Shown: one piece after another, positions 33,900-45,599 of the stretch
Numbering within the stretch: the stretch's first letter is position 1
How the letters are laid out: each line of letters begins with the position of its first letter
Assembly: GCA_035610835.1 (NCBI GenBank)
Contig: CM069447.1
Span: forward strand, 76,010,312 to 76,074,311
Origin: Ophiura sarsii
Taxonomy: Eukaryota; Echinodermata; Ophiuroidea; Amphilepidida; Ophiuridae
Direction of reading: 5' to 3'
DNA: 64,000 nucleotides
Notes under the pieces: model-generated
The model's input: the letters and a program-made list of their open reading frames with translations, nothing else
What the model was told of the DNA's origin: nothing
Database searches by the model: none
Position numbers and translations under genes: made by a program

Positions 33900-34417
33900 T
33901 CTATATAATAATACGCTACTCTCTGTCTGTTAGTTTCTCTGTTTGTCTGTCTTTGCGCGCTTTTTCGTCGCCTTCCCGGGGTTGGGCGGCGTTCAAACTC
34001 GGTGGGTGGGTGCAGCTCGGTCCCCGCTAGAGCAAGTTTGCATTCGCTAGAGCGTACGAGGTCAAAGGTTATCTAGGGGTCAACTTTTTGAATCGTGCTT
34101 AAACTCGGTGGTCACAATGCTCGATGCGAGGCGAGCGTGGTAAAATAAAACGGGTTAGCGTTTGTCGGGTCTTCCGGGGTCAAAGGTTGTCTAGGGGTCG
34201 AATTTTCAAAGTTTGTCCGATCGGGCTTGAACTCGGGGACGGGAAGCCCGAATGCGAGTCGAGCGTGGACAAAATAAAACGCCTTTGCTTTTCTTGGGTC
34301 GTCCGGGGTCAAAGGTCGTCTAAGGGTCGAATTTTCAAAGTTTGTCCGTTCGGGGTTTATGCATGCATTCTACAAACCACCAAACCCGAGAACCGACAAA
34401 CCCGGGTGACCGCCTAG
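33900..34417 (+). mobile_element. Non-autonomous Helitron (518 bp)
   Basis: It starts TCTATATAATAATACG (33900) and ends CTAG (34414-34417), between A and T, with no target duplication. Removing it joins ...CTATACAA to TACACCATTAAACC, which is the normal sequence inside the 74-bp repeat, so the borders are exact. The interior has three partial repeats of GGTCAAAGGTTGTCTAGGGG with TTTTCAAAGTTTGTCCG. There is no Rep/helicase. The usual 3' hairpin is weak (only the palindrome ACCCGGGT near the end). Confidence 0.85.
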
Positions 34418-34560
34418 TACACCATTAAACCTATACTGCATAATCACTATTCTACATTATACTGTCGTAATATATATACAATGCATTACATATTATTAGA
34501 CCCATACTATACAATCAATGCTCTATAATTATTATAATGTCATATAATATTTATACATGT
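34418..34560. repeat. 74-bp minisatellite, right half
   Basis: TACACCATTAAACCTATACT, then TAATCACTATTCTACATTAT and ACTGTCGTAA continue the array. Later copies are decayed. Confidence 0.75.
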
Positions 34561-35976
34561 TAAATAGAAATATTGTGAGTGCTCTCGCCATGCCTTAACA
34601 ACATATTGACACATATATTATTTGCATCAGTAATAATTTCCAGAGATAATACCAAACATAAGTTATTTCAGAGTATCAACTCCATGCAGGACAACTTGCA
34701 CGCAACGTACATGCAACGCACGGGCTGTAAATTGATACATTGATCAAATCAAGGCAAACGTGTTCTGATTACGCATCTTTATATCGGATCACAATTTTAC
34801 CAATAAAGGTCAAAGTGCACAGGGTGTATCAACAAATTATTTTTTGGCCATGAAAAATATTTTAAACATTCGCGAAATAATAAAACAAAATTATGTTATG
34901 TACCCTTCTATGTTTTAGAGCTTCCGTTATCAAAGTAGGGCAACTCTACTCGGGCATGTTCAAATTCAGATATGGCCATTACTGTTTACGTGAAGAGAGC
35001 TCTTTTATTAGAATCGTCAATCAGTGCGTAATGGACCATAATCGGTAACATCAATACTAATCTACTTACTAAAAGTATAGCGACTTGAATTTGACCAGCA
35101 ACATATATTTCCATCCATATTATCGATGACATACCATACATTATTTGAATTTTAGACAATATTTAAAACAATGCATTGACATTAGTTTGTAATTATCATA
35201 GGAATCACAAAGGCAGGGAATTTTAAAGTTGAACATCATTTTCTTGTTCAAAATTGGCTATAGTCGGAATCGCACTCTTGTTACTGAATTTATGATATCT
35301 CGGTAGTTAGATTGGATATTAAACATGTATTCGACAATTTATAGGGATTTACCACCAGGCTTTTCTTAAACAAGAAGACATGTAATGTAATTTTAATTAT
35401 ATTTTTAACTCAAGGGATACGTTTTGACAAACTCTGTATTTATTTTTATATCCATACAAAATAGAGCAGATTATATGTTTTCTGCTCTTGTTTAAAGGTG
35501 ATTGCGTGGGGGTCATTTTGGATTCAATTTGGAGTGAGGGTAATAATAATAATAATAAAACCATATTTTATAGCGCCTTACGTACCATAATATACTGTAA
35601 GATAAGTATTATGCTCAGGATATTGCAAACTATTAATTGTTTTAAGATTGCATATAACAATTATTACGTGGATGTACGCATTTGGTTACAAGACGTGTGT
35701 TCGGCCTGAAAATATCGGTGGCGAAAATCATACTATTGTAAAATGTAATTGAAAGATGTCACACTTGCTGATTACTATTCGAAGCATAAAACATGTCAAC
35801 GATGGGTACTAAGGTCAGATAAAAGGAGACTGATTTCGGTCTTAGATTTTGGAATGTATCGTCCAACTCTGGAACACGTAACAAATGGTAGAATGTGTTT
35901 CAGTATCGAACGATACTGGAATATAAATATGTTCCAGTAACGCTCGACACAGGAACTCAATTTGGTGTTCCAGTTC
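34561..35976. other. No gene recognised; possible LINE 3' tail at 35540-35600
   Basis: Non-coding. (AAT)n next to AAAACCATATTTTATAGCGC near 35541 looks like the minus-strand 3' end of a CR1-like LINE, with no coding part. Repeated GGAAC/GTTCC words occur next to the assembly gap. Confidence 0.35.
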
Positions 35977-36076
35977 NNNNNNNNNNNNNNNNNNNNNNNN
36001 NNNNNNNNNNNNNNNNNNNNNNNNNNNNNNNNNNNNNNNNNNNNNNNNNNNNNNNNNNNNNNNNNNNNNNNNNNNN
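35977..36076. other. Assembly gap (100 N)
   Basis: Exactly 100 N, the conventional placeholder for a gap of unknown size. Left and right sides may not be adjacent in the genome. Confidence 1.
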
Positions 36077-36504
36077 AAGCTTGCGCGCGCATTGGTTTTG
36101 AAATGCCAAAATACCGCGTCTGAAATGCAGAAAATTGTCAAATCAATTTTTTTTTTCCTACAAATTTTATTTCGAGTTTTATTAAAAATATCGGCAGATT
36201 TTCCTTTTCTCAAACTGTTACATGACTCAGTTCTTTAAAACGCTGCACAATTGTTCTTATACACAACTACATGACAATATTCATTTCAAATAAAAAAAAC
36301 AAATATCAGAAAGTGTCAACGGTTGCAAATAGTAAGAGAAAAATTGCCACACAAATAAATAAAAAGATTTAAAAAAGAAATGGAAGACAAAAAACAGCGC
36401 GCGTCGCCCGATTTGAAGCCTTCGCAAGCTTTGAGACAAACTTTTTTGTTTTGTTTGGCCTAACCAGGAATTTTTTGGCTGTGCCCCCCCCCCCCTGACA
36501 ACCA

Positions 36505-36522
36505 ACCTCTGTTACGCCCCTG
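36505..36522. mobile_element. Possible hAT-type terminal repeat, one end only
   Basis: CCTCTGTTACGCCCCTG is the inverse of CAGGGGCGTAACAGAGG, a common hAT-like end. The partner end was not found and may lie in or beyond the gap. Confidence 0.35.
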
Positions 36523-36540
36523 CCCTCGTCTTCATGCACC

Positions 36541-36675
36541 CCCACCCCCCCCCCCCCCCCACCCCCCCAATTAATTAACCCATTTCATTGCAAAGGTCTA
36601 GCTATCTACTGCTCTCATGCTCCCGGGTTACTGCTGGGTGGGGCGTACCGTCGGGGGGGGGGGGGGGGGGGGGGG
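36541..36675. repeat. Poly-C and poly-G tracts
   Basis: C runs at about 36484-36495 and 36541-36560, and a G run at about 36654-36675. These are hard to sequence and likely to be of wrong length in the assembly. Confidence 0.85.
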
Positions 36676-36704
36676 AATGTATTATATTCCATGCTGGAAT
36701 GTAT

Positions 36705-37061
36705 TATAGATGAGGTGACCTAGGCTTTGATGTCATGTATTTACAAATGGGACACCCTCTGTTGTTTCCCTCCAGCAGAATATACAGTAAAGTTAATGAA
36801 GACAACATGACATTTCTTTCTATATTAATTGTAAAACTCATTTAGTTTTAATTTTGTGAAATGCGATAGCTTGTACTGTATGAACATGTAGCATTCCTAA
36901 GCAAAGTTTAAAGACAGTTATAGTGATAATTTGCTGTGACCCCACAATCTAGTTAGAAAACCTGATCTGGCCTATGTAAACTATAGGAACTCTGTGTGTG
37001 TTTTTGTCTCAAACCAACAGAGGGCGACCTAAATGTCAACAAATGTCACCTCATATCTATA
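36705..37061. mobile_element. MITE family B, copy 2 (357 bp)
   Basis: The ends TATAGATGAGGTGACC and GTCACCTCATATCTATA are inverted, with GTAT on both flanks. The body matches 9415-9754 with scattered substitutions and small indels. Confidence 0.85.
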
Positions 37062-37086
37062 GTATGTGAGACAAAAACTGTGTTAA

Positions 37087-37463
37087 AGGTTATTATGTGA
37101 TCTTTCCAGGGAGCACCCTCACATCGACAAAAAATAGAAAGCAGATTTTCTGCAGATTTACATTTCTGATCATAAATCATGCACACATTCCAAGTTACAG
37201 GGCGATACGATTCTTAATTACTTCAAAATCATGGTTTAGAGTGAAAATAAACTGTCGGAATCCGACAGTTTATATTTTTCACTCTAAATTCACTCTAAAA
37301 CCATGATTTTGACTTTGAGGTAATTAGGAATCGTATCGCTCTGTAACTTGGAATGAATGTATGATTTTGATTTATGATCGGAAATGTAAATCTGCAAGAA
37401 AATCTACTTTCTAAAAAAATCATGAATAGAGGGCGCTCTCTGGAAAGATCACATAATATGCCT
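37087..37463. mobile_element. TTAA-flanked palindromic MITE (377 bp)
   Basis: TTAA at 37083-37086 and 37464-37467. The whole element folds back: AGGTTATTATGTGATCTTTC at the left pairs with GAAAGATCACATAATATGCC at the right, and pairing continues to the centre (AAACTGTCGG / CCGACAGTTT near 37250-37270). Confidence 0.9.
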
Positions 37464-37883
37464 TTAAGAAGGCCACGCAAAAAACCACCTGTTCTACGTA
37501 GGCTTTCGGACCTGTCAAGTAGGGTCGGTCGGGATTTTTATTTTATTTTTTTATTTTAAATTTTCTTACCTAGGGAGTGTTTAGAAATATTTTGGTGGAG
37601 GGGGGGGGGGGTTGGACAACTGAAATTTTTCGGTGTCGAAACTTGTTTACACACCCCCCCCCCTTTACACATTGAAAAACTTGTTTGACCCCCACCCACC
37701 CCACCCCACCCCCACCCACACCCTTTAATACTGCACTTATAAAACTCGCCCATGCTTGTGTGTTGGATTTCGATCACGACAGGAGCATGCGCAGATGCGA
37801 TTTTTGTGTAAGTGGTCTGTGATTTTGTCAATATTATATTTTACTGTGATTTGTCGATCTGCATTAAATGCAAAAAGTAACAA

Positions 37884-37900
37884 CGCCCCCGGCTGGACTC

Positions 37901-37940
<40 letters not shown>

Positions 37941-37957
37941 AATTGCGCCACGGAGGT
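37884..37957 (-). tRNA. trnN: tRNA-Asn(GTT)
   Basis: The 74-nt minus-strand sequence folds as a cloverleaf. The anticodon arm has GTT (TTCGGCTGTTAACCGAA), the A box is TGGCGCAATTGG and the B box GGTTCGAGTCC. Acceptor ACCTCCG/CGGGGGC has one end mismatch (A1-C72). The T stem GGTGG/CCAGC has one mismatch. A TTTTT Pol III terminator follows about 8 nt downstream. Two mismatches leave open that it is a recent pseudogene. Confidence 0.85.
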
Positions 37958-38361
37958 GATTATTTACTAGGCTGTTTGGTTTGTCATGTTCACCCGACGT
38001 ACACTCCCCGTACACTTTCTTGCAAAGTCGGGCATCGTTTTTTCTCAAATGTTGCCTGCATATTGCAGTTGCTGTCGCCTTTAATTACATGTGCTGTCAG
38101 TTGAACTTGGAAGTTGGAACCAACGTTTAATTTGAACTGTCTATTTTCAATAAAAAAATACTCCAATACGGGAAAAAATCACAAAAGCTCACAGACAACA
38201 ATAAGAACATCATTTTACTCGACCTAGAATTTCAATCAATGGATTTCAATCATCGGGAAAACCGGATGATGCGAGTGACGTCATTTAATGAGCTCATAAG
38301 CATAATTTATGTCCGTGAAATGTATAATAGAGTTTTATAAGTGTACTGGTCGCTTGTCATA

Positions 38362-39395
38362 AGGCTAATGAAAGTTGATTGAAACCATGTTTCCCGTAAC
38401 CCGCCCGCCACCCTCTTTTAATACTGGTCGCATGTCATAAGGTCCCTTGCAATTATTAAATGTGACTGTTGCCCGCGCGCGTCCAAAAGTCACCCGCGTG
38501 ATATATATGTAATATTTAAAAATATTAATTATTTCATTGTTTAAAGTTTTTCATATGCTTTTTAACACTTTTCCGGCGCTAAAATTAGCCGATGAGCAGC
38601 ATTTCAATATACTTCCAGGTTGGGAAAACATTGCTGTGAAGTACAAAACTCTGCACGAAACTTGCAATTGTTGCTTTGTATTGAAATGTGTGCATTTGAA
38701 GCATATTCGTAGGCAAGGCAATTGATTACTGCGCAATCGCTTCTGCGCATGACGTCACATCAAAACATGCCAAGTTATTTTAGTTTTTTGACTAGCGCGG
38801 CCACAAAGCCGAACCGCTGAACTTCTTTGGAGTTTCCTAGAGTGTATTCTGGGTAATATTACAGGTTTGTTTACGATCGCCATCTTTAAAATTCTTCGAG
38901 CTAGCGTAACAAATTTGTTTTACAAACATCGAATATCTCATTAATATTCATTTCAAATAGGGATGCAAATATGAATAGATTCCTTTATTAAATAAACAAA
39001 ATGCAAAGCCAATGCAAAGCCAAGGCAGTAGGTGGAAGGTGGTGGTAGGACAAACAGCATTTGAATTGTCGTACCTTGGATAATAGTATAACAACGCCGA
39101 CAATATTAAATCGGGTGACTTCACCCCAAAATATTACAATATTAATATTAAATAGTCACCTCGTTCTGGTTTTCAAAAACGCAACAGTAAACTCACATTT
39201 AATTGCAAGGGGCCTCAGGCTAAAAATAGATTGAAGGGTATAGAGCATGCTAAGCACCGTGAAATGGTCGTTATTTTGTAAATAAAATTTGTAAATAATA
39301 ATGAAACTGCTTCAAAATAATGAATAATGAAAAGTTACCTCATTATGGTTTGAACCAAATGTTACGGGAAACATGGAATCAACTTTCATTAGCCT
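38362..39395. mobile_element. Inverted-repeat element (about 1.03 kb)
   Basis: AGGCTAATGAAAGTTGATT...CATGTTTCCCGTAAC at the left is the inverse of GTTACGGGAAACATGG...AACTTTCATTAGCCT at the right. A subterminal pair (CCCTTGCAATTATTAAATGT / ACATTTAATTGCAAGGGG) supports it. No coding sequence. Confidence 0.75.
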
Positions 39396-39401
39396 AAGGT
39401 G

Positions 39402-39588
39402 CAGCCCTCAAATTAACCGAAGGCACCGAAGGCAATTGCCGTCGGTGCCCCACCTAGTTGCCTCGATGCCCTCAACTTCTGGCTGTTTTTACTCCATTGA
39501 AAAGTCATGATTGCCTTGGTGGAAGTTGGTGCCCCTTTCAAATTGCCTGAAAATGCCTTGCCCTTTCCATTTCTTAATTTGAGGGCTG
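39402..39588. mobile_element. hAT-type MITE (187 bp) with 8-bp target duplication
   Basis: The termini CAGCCCTCAAATTAA and TTAATTTGAGGGCTG are perfect inverted repeats. CTAAGGTG is duplicated at 39394-39401 and 39589-39596. CAG ends and 8-bp duplications are hAT hallmarks. Confidence 0.95.
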
Positions 39589-39599
39589 CTAAGGTGGGT

Positions 39600-41228
39600 A
39601 TGCAAAAAGGGTAGCGGTGTTACATTTTTCTGAAGTCGTCAATAAAAAAACAACTCGATCTACAACCCCTTAGTCTATTGAGTATTGAGGTGGTTGATGC
39701 AGAGATATGTACAACTGTGAGAAGTTTCATTAAAATGTGAATTGAATTATATTTTGTGTGGCATTGGGGGATGTTCGAGAACAAATGCTGAAGTACGTTA
39801 GCAGCTTTTTGTCACAGGATAGCTTGTATTGTACAAATGCGCGCAAAGCCCACGAACAATTGCAGGCATGAGAATTTTTAGTATTTACACTGATTTTTTT
39901 CAGGCCAAAATTTCCGCACTTAATTCTAGCCCGTTTTTGGCCTTTTAGCCCGATTTCAAGCACTTTTTCCCGGGGTTTTTTTCTCATTTTTTGTCATGTT
40001 TGTTTATTCTCTGCCTGAATTGGCATTCATAACTTAAAAATGTCATGTACACTTCAAAATGGACAAATTCACACCAAGTGCGCGAACAATTACTATTTTT
40101 AAGCAAAATGGTCAAATATGAGCTTAATTTGGTTAAAACACACACTTAGGCATCAACATTGGGGGGGGGGGGGGGGTGGGGGTGATTGTACAGGCCATCC
40201 CCCTCATCAAATATTGGGGGGGGGGGGGGGTAGATCTACGCCTATGTTTCAGATTCACTCAATGTCTTTTGTTTTGCTTGAAACTGTCGCACAAAGATTG
40301 CACACATCACAAAAATGTGTGTATATCACCTTTTTCAACAGAATTTTGTTGAATTGTTGAAAGTTTCATTTTGTATACATGTCTCACAGTCCGCACAATT
40401 TGCAATGGCCGGTACAGACGGTGCCTACCCCTATCATGAGCCAAGTCTCATACACCCCAAAATATCCCCCTCACCCTTTAATTTGTTTCTAAAATAAAAG
40501 TTCACGAAAAGTGTCTTCGGTTTTTTGGTGTCAAAATTGCTCCAGATTAAAATTTAAAAAAACAGAAAAAAAAGGGTTGATTTTGCTTGATTTGAGAAGA
40601 AAAAAATGTTAACAAAAAGAAAGAAAAAAGGTATTTTTCCCAAGCTCTTTCCTCTTGTAACTGTAAAAAGTGTTTTTCCTGTCAATATTGTTATTAGTCT
40701 CAGTCTCTTTCACGGGCTTATTTAATTCAACGATTTTACCGGGTGATTTATGGCCATTTTTAATGTCGCGCCAGGGTCCGTCGTATAGTAAGAGACTACC
40801 TGACTGGGCTAACTAAGTAGTCTCATTAATTTAATTAAACAGAACTTGTTTAGGGGTCATTCTGACAATAACATGTTTAGGGACCAAAATGTGTAGGAAA
40901 GCAGGCTAAACACTTGTTTAGGGGGTCATTTTGCACACAAGAAAAACTTTTAAGGGCTTGTCTGGAAACATTTGGTCATGCATGTGTACGCTTGTCATTA
41001 AGTGGAGCCCCCTGGGCGTAACATGGGCAAATGCAAGAATCACAATGCAAAATGCAAGATTATGTTTAAAAAAGGCCACTTAAAAAATCATTTGATTCTC
41101 GTAGCGCGCCCGCCTTACTTTTGGCCGCCGCATTGATTTTTTTTATTTTTTAACTTTTAACTTTTCAATAATAGGGCTGACAATTGATGCTTTTAAAATT
41201 CAAACAAAACCTGTGAGTCTGTTGATCT
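39600..41228. other. No gene recognised
   Basis: Non-coding DNA with two poly-G tracts (about 40141-40165, 40215-40231) and no reading frame of recognisable family. Confidence 0.3.
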
Positions 41229-41236
41229 GTCTGTCT

Positions 41237-41279
<43 letters not shown>

Positions 41280-41431
41280 AGTCAGTCAGTCAGTCAGTCA
41301 GTCAGTCAGTCAGTCAGTCAGTCAGTCAGTCAGTCAGTCAGTCAGTCAGTCAGTCAGTCAGTCAGTCAGTCAGTCAGTCAGTCAGTCAGTCAGTCAGTCA
41401 GTCAGTCAGTCAGTCAGTCAGTCAGTCAGTC
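41229..41431. repeat. (GTCA)n microsatellite, about 200 bp
   Basis: Nearly perfect GTCA units with two GTCT variants near the start. Because 4 is not a multiple of 3, all frames read a repeating tetrapeptide and look open, so the long frame here is not a gene. Confidence 0.98.
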
Positions 41432-43609
41432 CACAGTGAGTCAGTCTGTCTAACATTTCAGTATACACTTGAGTCATGTGTCTGTGACTGATTGCAACAA
41501 AACTTACATGCTGATTGAGGTTGTTTGTGTATTAGCTGTTTATGACTATTAATTATTGAGTCAATTTAATATGCATTTTAGTAGGGCTAGCACACTATTT
41601 TTTTAATTGTGTAGAAGCTTATTCATTTTAAGTTAACTGGATTGATCTTGTAAAGAGAAAAAGATTGGTGGTTAAATGATCGAGATTGGTCGATGCAAAG
41701 TGAATATTCGTAAAAATAGGGTTTGTCAATCTCGGTCATTTCTAGGGAAATCGTCAGAAAAACCTGATCTGAAATGAAAAGGCATTTTGAAATCAAATTA
41801 AAGAAAAAGTAGATGAGTTGGAGACCTATTTTTTGGATTTTCTTTTAGAGTCTATTACATATAAACAAGAAATGAAAATTGCAATCCTTAGAAATGGCTA
41901 ATTTTCGTAAAAAGTGTTGTCGAAAATGGCATATTTGGCCAAAAACGCCTATCCGCAAGCTCGAAAAATGACCAAGTACAAGTTTATGTATGGGCTTCAT
42001 AGAAATGATACAAATTAATCAATTTACTGTAAATTATGACTCATTTTCAGAATCTTGAGTCAAAATAACTTTCAAAAGACCTGTTTGTGCATTTAATCAC
42101 TTGAGATTGTTAAAAAAAAAAGGTTAAATGCTTCAAATTGTCTTTTAACCATATTTGGTAATATGCAAATGAGCTTATTTCGCTCATTAAATATGCATAT
42201 TTGAATTATCTCGAAAAGGAAACAAAATTTGTTAAAAGGGTAAATTGCAAAAATTGAGTACTTGACTTGCGCTTTCTCAATTCTAGTGTTCACAGTGTAT
42301 TCTTGAACAGCATTTATAAAAGTTGAAGGTTTGAAATATTTAAATGTCCATAGCTCCGCCTCCCCAGTGATATGCAAATTTTGAACATTGTCAGAAAAAT
42401 TCGGACAATATTCAAGTTCCCATTGCATGTTGACAAACACAATTTTGACCAAAGACTTTCATGTGACACTTCATTGAACAGCACCCTTTTAGATTTTCTT
42501 ACCTGCAGTGGCTCTATGTAAAACCCCATAGAGAATATACACAGTAAAAATGAGTAACTGGTTTTCCTTAAAATGTGCTAAGTGTGCTACCCCTAATTTT
42601 AGAGTTAATCTGTTGAGGAAATGTTCAGTTTTTGAAGTACAGTATGTGTGGTGTAGATGAAAACTGCATGTTTGATTTAGGAGAGGATGGGTAAAATTAA
42701 CAATTAAGGGGTCATACAAATATAATTACTGGGGGAATTTCAGACCCAATCTGCATGAAAATGGCACCTGTACCCTTCCCATCCAGGACTTATTGAAGCA
42801 TGACACTGTGATACCATTATTGAAATGGCAAACATACAACTTATAACCTGTTTTGTTGGAATGCATCATATTTTCTAAATATCATCAAGCCAATTTTGTG
42901 AGATTATTTTTCAATAAATTGTTTGCAATTGTCACAGTTAAATTAATGCAGTTTTTTAAGGTGGCTCTATTGGCGGATGAAAAAATGTTATTTCAATCGG
43001 AAAATCGGATACCGAGATATGGTAGGTCAAAGAAGCATACCAACATCTTTGGCAACAACTTTCTTTTTATTTATTTCTTTTTTCCAATTCCAGTGTAATG
43101 TTCTAATTATGGCTAATTATGTATGCATGAAATATACAAAGTAAAGTTTGTGGACTAATGAGATGAGCTATGATGATGTAACTTGGTACATGGGTAGAAC
43201 ACTTGAAGATCTAAAAACATATGTTAGCTTTTGTCTAATTTCCATTTGCATAATTAATTAATTAAGAAATGTTTAAACATTTTAGTTTTTTAACCTGCCG
43301 TATCTCCCACACTCACAGCCCTGTCTACATGTACATTAAACTGCATGTTGATCATTTAACGAGTAAACATCAGGTCTGATGCAGAGCTTCATTCTGTTGC
43401 AAGTCTTCATAGGCTATCAATGTTCAGTGTTCAGTGGAGCGGAATAATCCAATCATGTACCTCCGGCCTGGTTAAAGGTTGGCAGGTAAAAAAAAAAATG
43501 CAATTTTGTGGAAGAGACCCAATGTACATATTGTAAGCAAATAACCTTGAATATCGAATGTTCACCTTATTGTCTGTTTTTTGCTTGGCATATTTGTGCC
43601 GAATTTCAG
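41432..43609. other. No gene recognised upstream of host exon
   Basis: AT-rich, probably intron or 5' flank of the gene whose exons begin at 43610. No earlier exon with clear borders was found. Confidence 0.3.
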
Positions 43610-43756
43610 TACAACTACTGTGCAGCTATACGCAGTATTCTACAGGCAAAGACTCGATCCTTACACCATCACCAACTCTGTCAGATCAGAGCTTCTAAAG
43701 GCAAAAGGGGGCTTGAAGGGAGTGGCTATCAAAAGTATAATGAAACAACTATAATG
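43610..43756 (+). CDS. Host gene exon A (unidentified protein), phase 0
   Basis: 147 bp = 49 codons, preceded by a T-rich tract and TTTCAG and followed by GTAAGTTT, a strong donor. The frame reads NYCAAIRSILQAKTRSLHHH, QLCQIRASKGKRGLEGSGYQ and KYNETTIM. The protein family is not recognised. Codon boundaries match the two exons called downstream, all phase 0, which is the main reason to believe it. The intron to the next exon is about 3.5 kb and holds a Tc1 palindrome and a LINE. An alternative acceptor (TTCTACAG) lies inside the exon near 43644. Confidence 0.6.
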
Positions 43757-43843
43757 GTAAGTTTCCTGATTTCATCTACTATGAACAGCCTAGCTGTTTA
43801 CTATTAGGCCAAAAAAGAAGATATGTTGTGTTGCCCTCAAGTG

Positions 43844-45487
43844 GTATGCCTAAATGTGAGTGAGGGTGTCTAGATACTTGTGAGTTTGTTTAGGGTTGAG
43901 TGATGGGGTGGGAGGGGGCTGTGATTCGTTACTGTGGTGTGGGTGAGCGAGCGAGGGTGGTGGGTGTGTTCATCCTTTTTTATGTCTTCTTTATGATGTA
44001 TTGTTTGGTGTTTTAATCTTTGTATTTTAATGTCATGTTTTTAAATCTGTCAAATCAATACAATACAAATGAAATGGGGAAAAATGAATTGAACAATAAT
44101 TGTGTTTTTATGCCTGTCCAAAATTATTCATACCCCATACCAAGTCAGGATTGAGGCCATTTTGTGTGATATAATACACATGTTTTTGACATCCAAACAT
44201 TCTTTATATTGTGTGATAGACTTTTATATTGTATGCATTTTATTCCATGATGTGTGCATACAATGTGGATGCATTACAAATGTGTCCTATTGAATGTACC
44301 AATATCAAGGCAGACACTCCCAGCAGACATTGCACAAGAGGTCTCCATGGAGGCTGATCAAGAAAGACTCTACTCCTGAAAAGGAGACACAGAGAAACTC
44401 GTCTTGCATCTTAGCCAACCCCAACATCACTGAGGACCAAAAGCTTGGATCCATGGCCTGAAAAAATGTTTTTCCCCCGCCGAGCGATTCCAAATTTCCC
44501 TCCAAATGGAATGCATTTCTTAATGAAAGAGTAACATTTCCCTCCAAATGCCAAAATGTCCCTCCAAATGCTCAAATTTTCCTGCAAGGATCTTTCCGTA
44601 CTGCCTACTTTTCCAGCCTGTGCTTGGATCTTTGTCCAGAAGTGCTCTTGCAAATGCTAGACAAGTTTCTCTTTGTCTCTTTTCATGAGTAGAATCTTTC
44701 TTGGTCGGAGTCCATGGAGATCGAACTCTCGTGTGCAATGTCGGCGGGAGTGTCTGCCTTATTATCCTGGTCCAAGACTCAACAAGGTTGTTCAGGAGAG
44801 CATTGATGGTGATCTGTGGATTGTTGTTGGCCTTTACCCATACTTTTCTTGTCAAGCAAGGGGACACCGTTGGCTTCCGACCGTGTCCTTCAAGGTTTTT
44901 AACTGAGTTGAACGTCAATTGTTCTTCCTAATGCTTTGTATTGTAGAATCTGGCACTTGGAATTGCTTCGAAATAGCATTGTAGCCTTCCCCTATTTGTC
45001 AACATTCACAATATGCACACACAAAGGTCCTCACTGAGTTCTTTGGTCTTCTTCGCCATGCTGACAAAGAGCTAGAGTGTTGTCCTATAATATCCCTTCC
45101 ACTGTACATTCAATAGGACACATTTGTAATGCATCCACATTGTATGCACACATCATGGATTAATTGCATGACAATATAAAAGCCTATGTACCTATCACAC
45201 AATATAAAGACTGTTTGAAATGTCAAAAATATGTGTATTATCACAAACAAATGGCTTCAATCCTGAGACTTGGTATGGGGTATGAATAATTTTGGACAGG
45301 CATAAAAACACAATTCTTGTTCAATTCATTTTTTCCCCATTTCGATTGTATTGTATTGATTTGACAGATTTAAAAACACAGTCACGAATCACAGCCCCCC
45401 CCCCCCCCCCCCCCCCCTCCCCACCCCATCACTCAACCCTAACAAACTCACAAGTATCTGGACGCCCTCACTCACATTTAGGCATAC
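43844..45487. mobile_element. Second Tc1/mariner palindrome plus flanking DNA (1.64 kb inverted repeat)
   Basis: The outer arms GTATGCCTAAATGTGAG...AACAAACTCACAAGTATCTGG-type sequence pair over more than 80 bp of apparently non-transposon DNA. The Tc1 leader and transposase N-terminal fragments of the same family as 19157-20804 follow (GHGRKPTVSPCLTRKVW and ITINALLNNLVESW on the minus strand). The left arm has an internal deletion after TATTGAATGTACC. The right arm lacks about 100 bp near 45360. A roughly 180-bp centre (44455-44630) contains repeated TTTCCCTCCAAATG. Terminal repeats are missing from both arms. A poly-C tract lies at 45395-45417. Confidence 0.85.
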
Positions 45488-45599
45488 TAAAAATATATAT
45501 AAACACATCATTATATTGCACAAGAAACATCAAAAATATTACCGGTATATTAAAAATAAATTTATAATATCATATTGCACAATGAGTAAAAGAACAATT

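Noticed and set aside
33900..34417. Conserved protein in the GGTCAAAGG-repeat frames
   Set aside because: The frames on both strands follow the internal repeats of the Helitron and have no independent support.
37756..37938. Frame ending in GWTRTTNLSVNSRT
   Set aside because: This is the antisense reading of the tRNA-Asn gene, a well-known false protein.
41213..41491. Long frame rich in Ser-Gln-Ser-Val repeats
   Set aside because: It is the (GTCA)n microsatellite. A 4-bp repeat reads open in every frame, so the peptide is an artefact.
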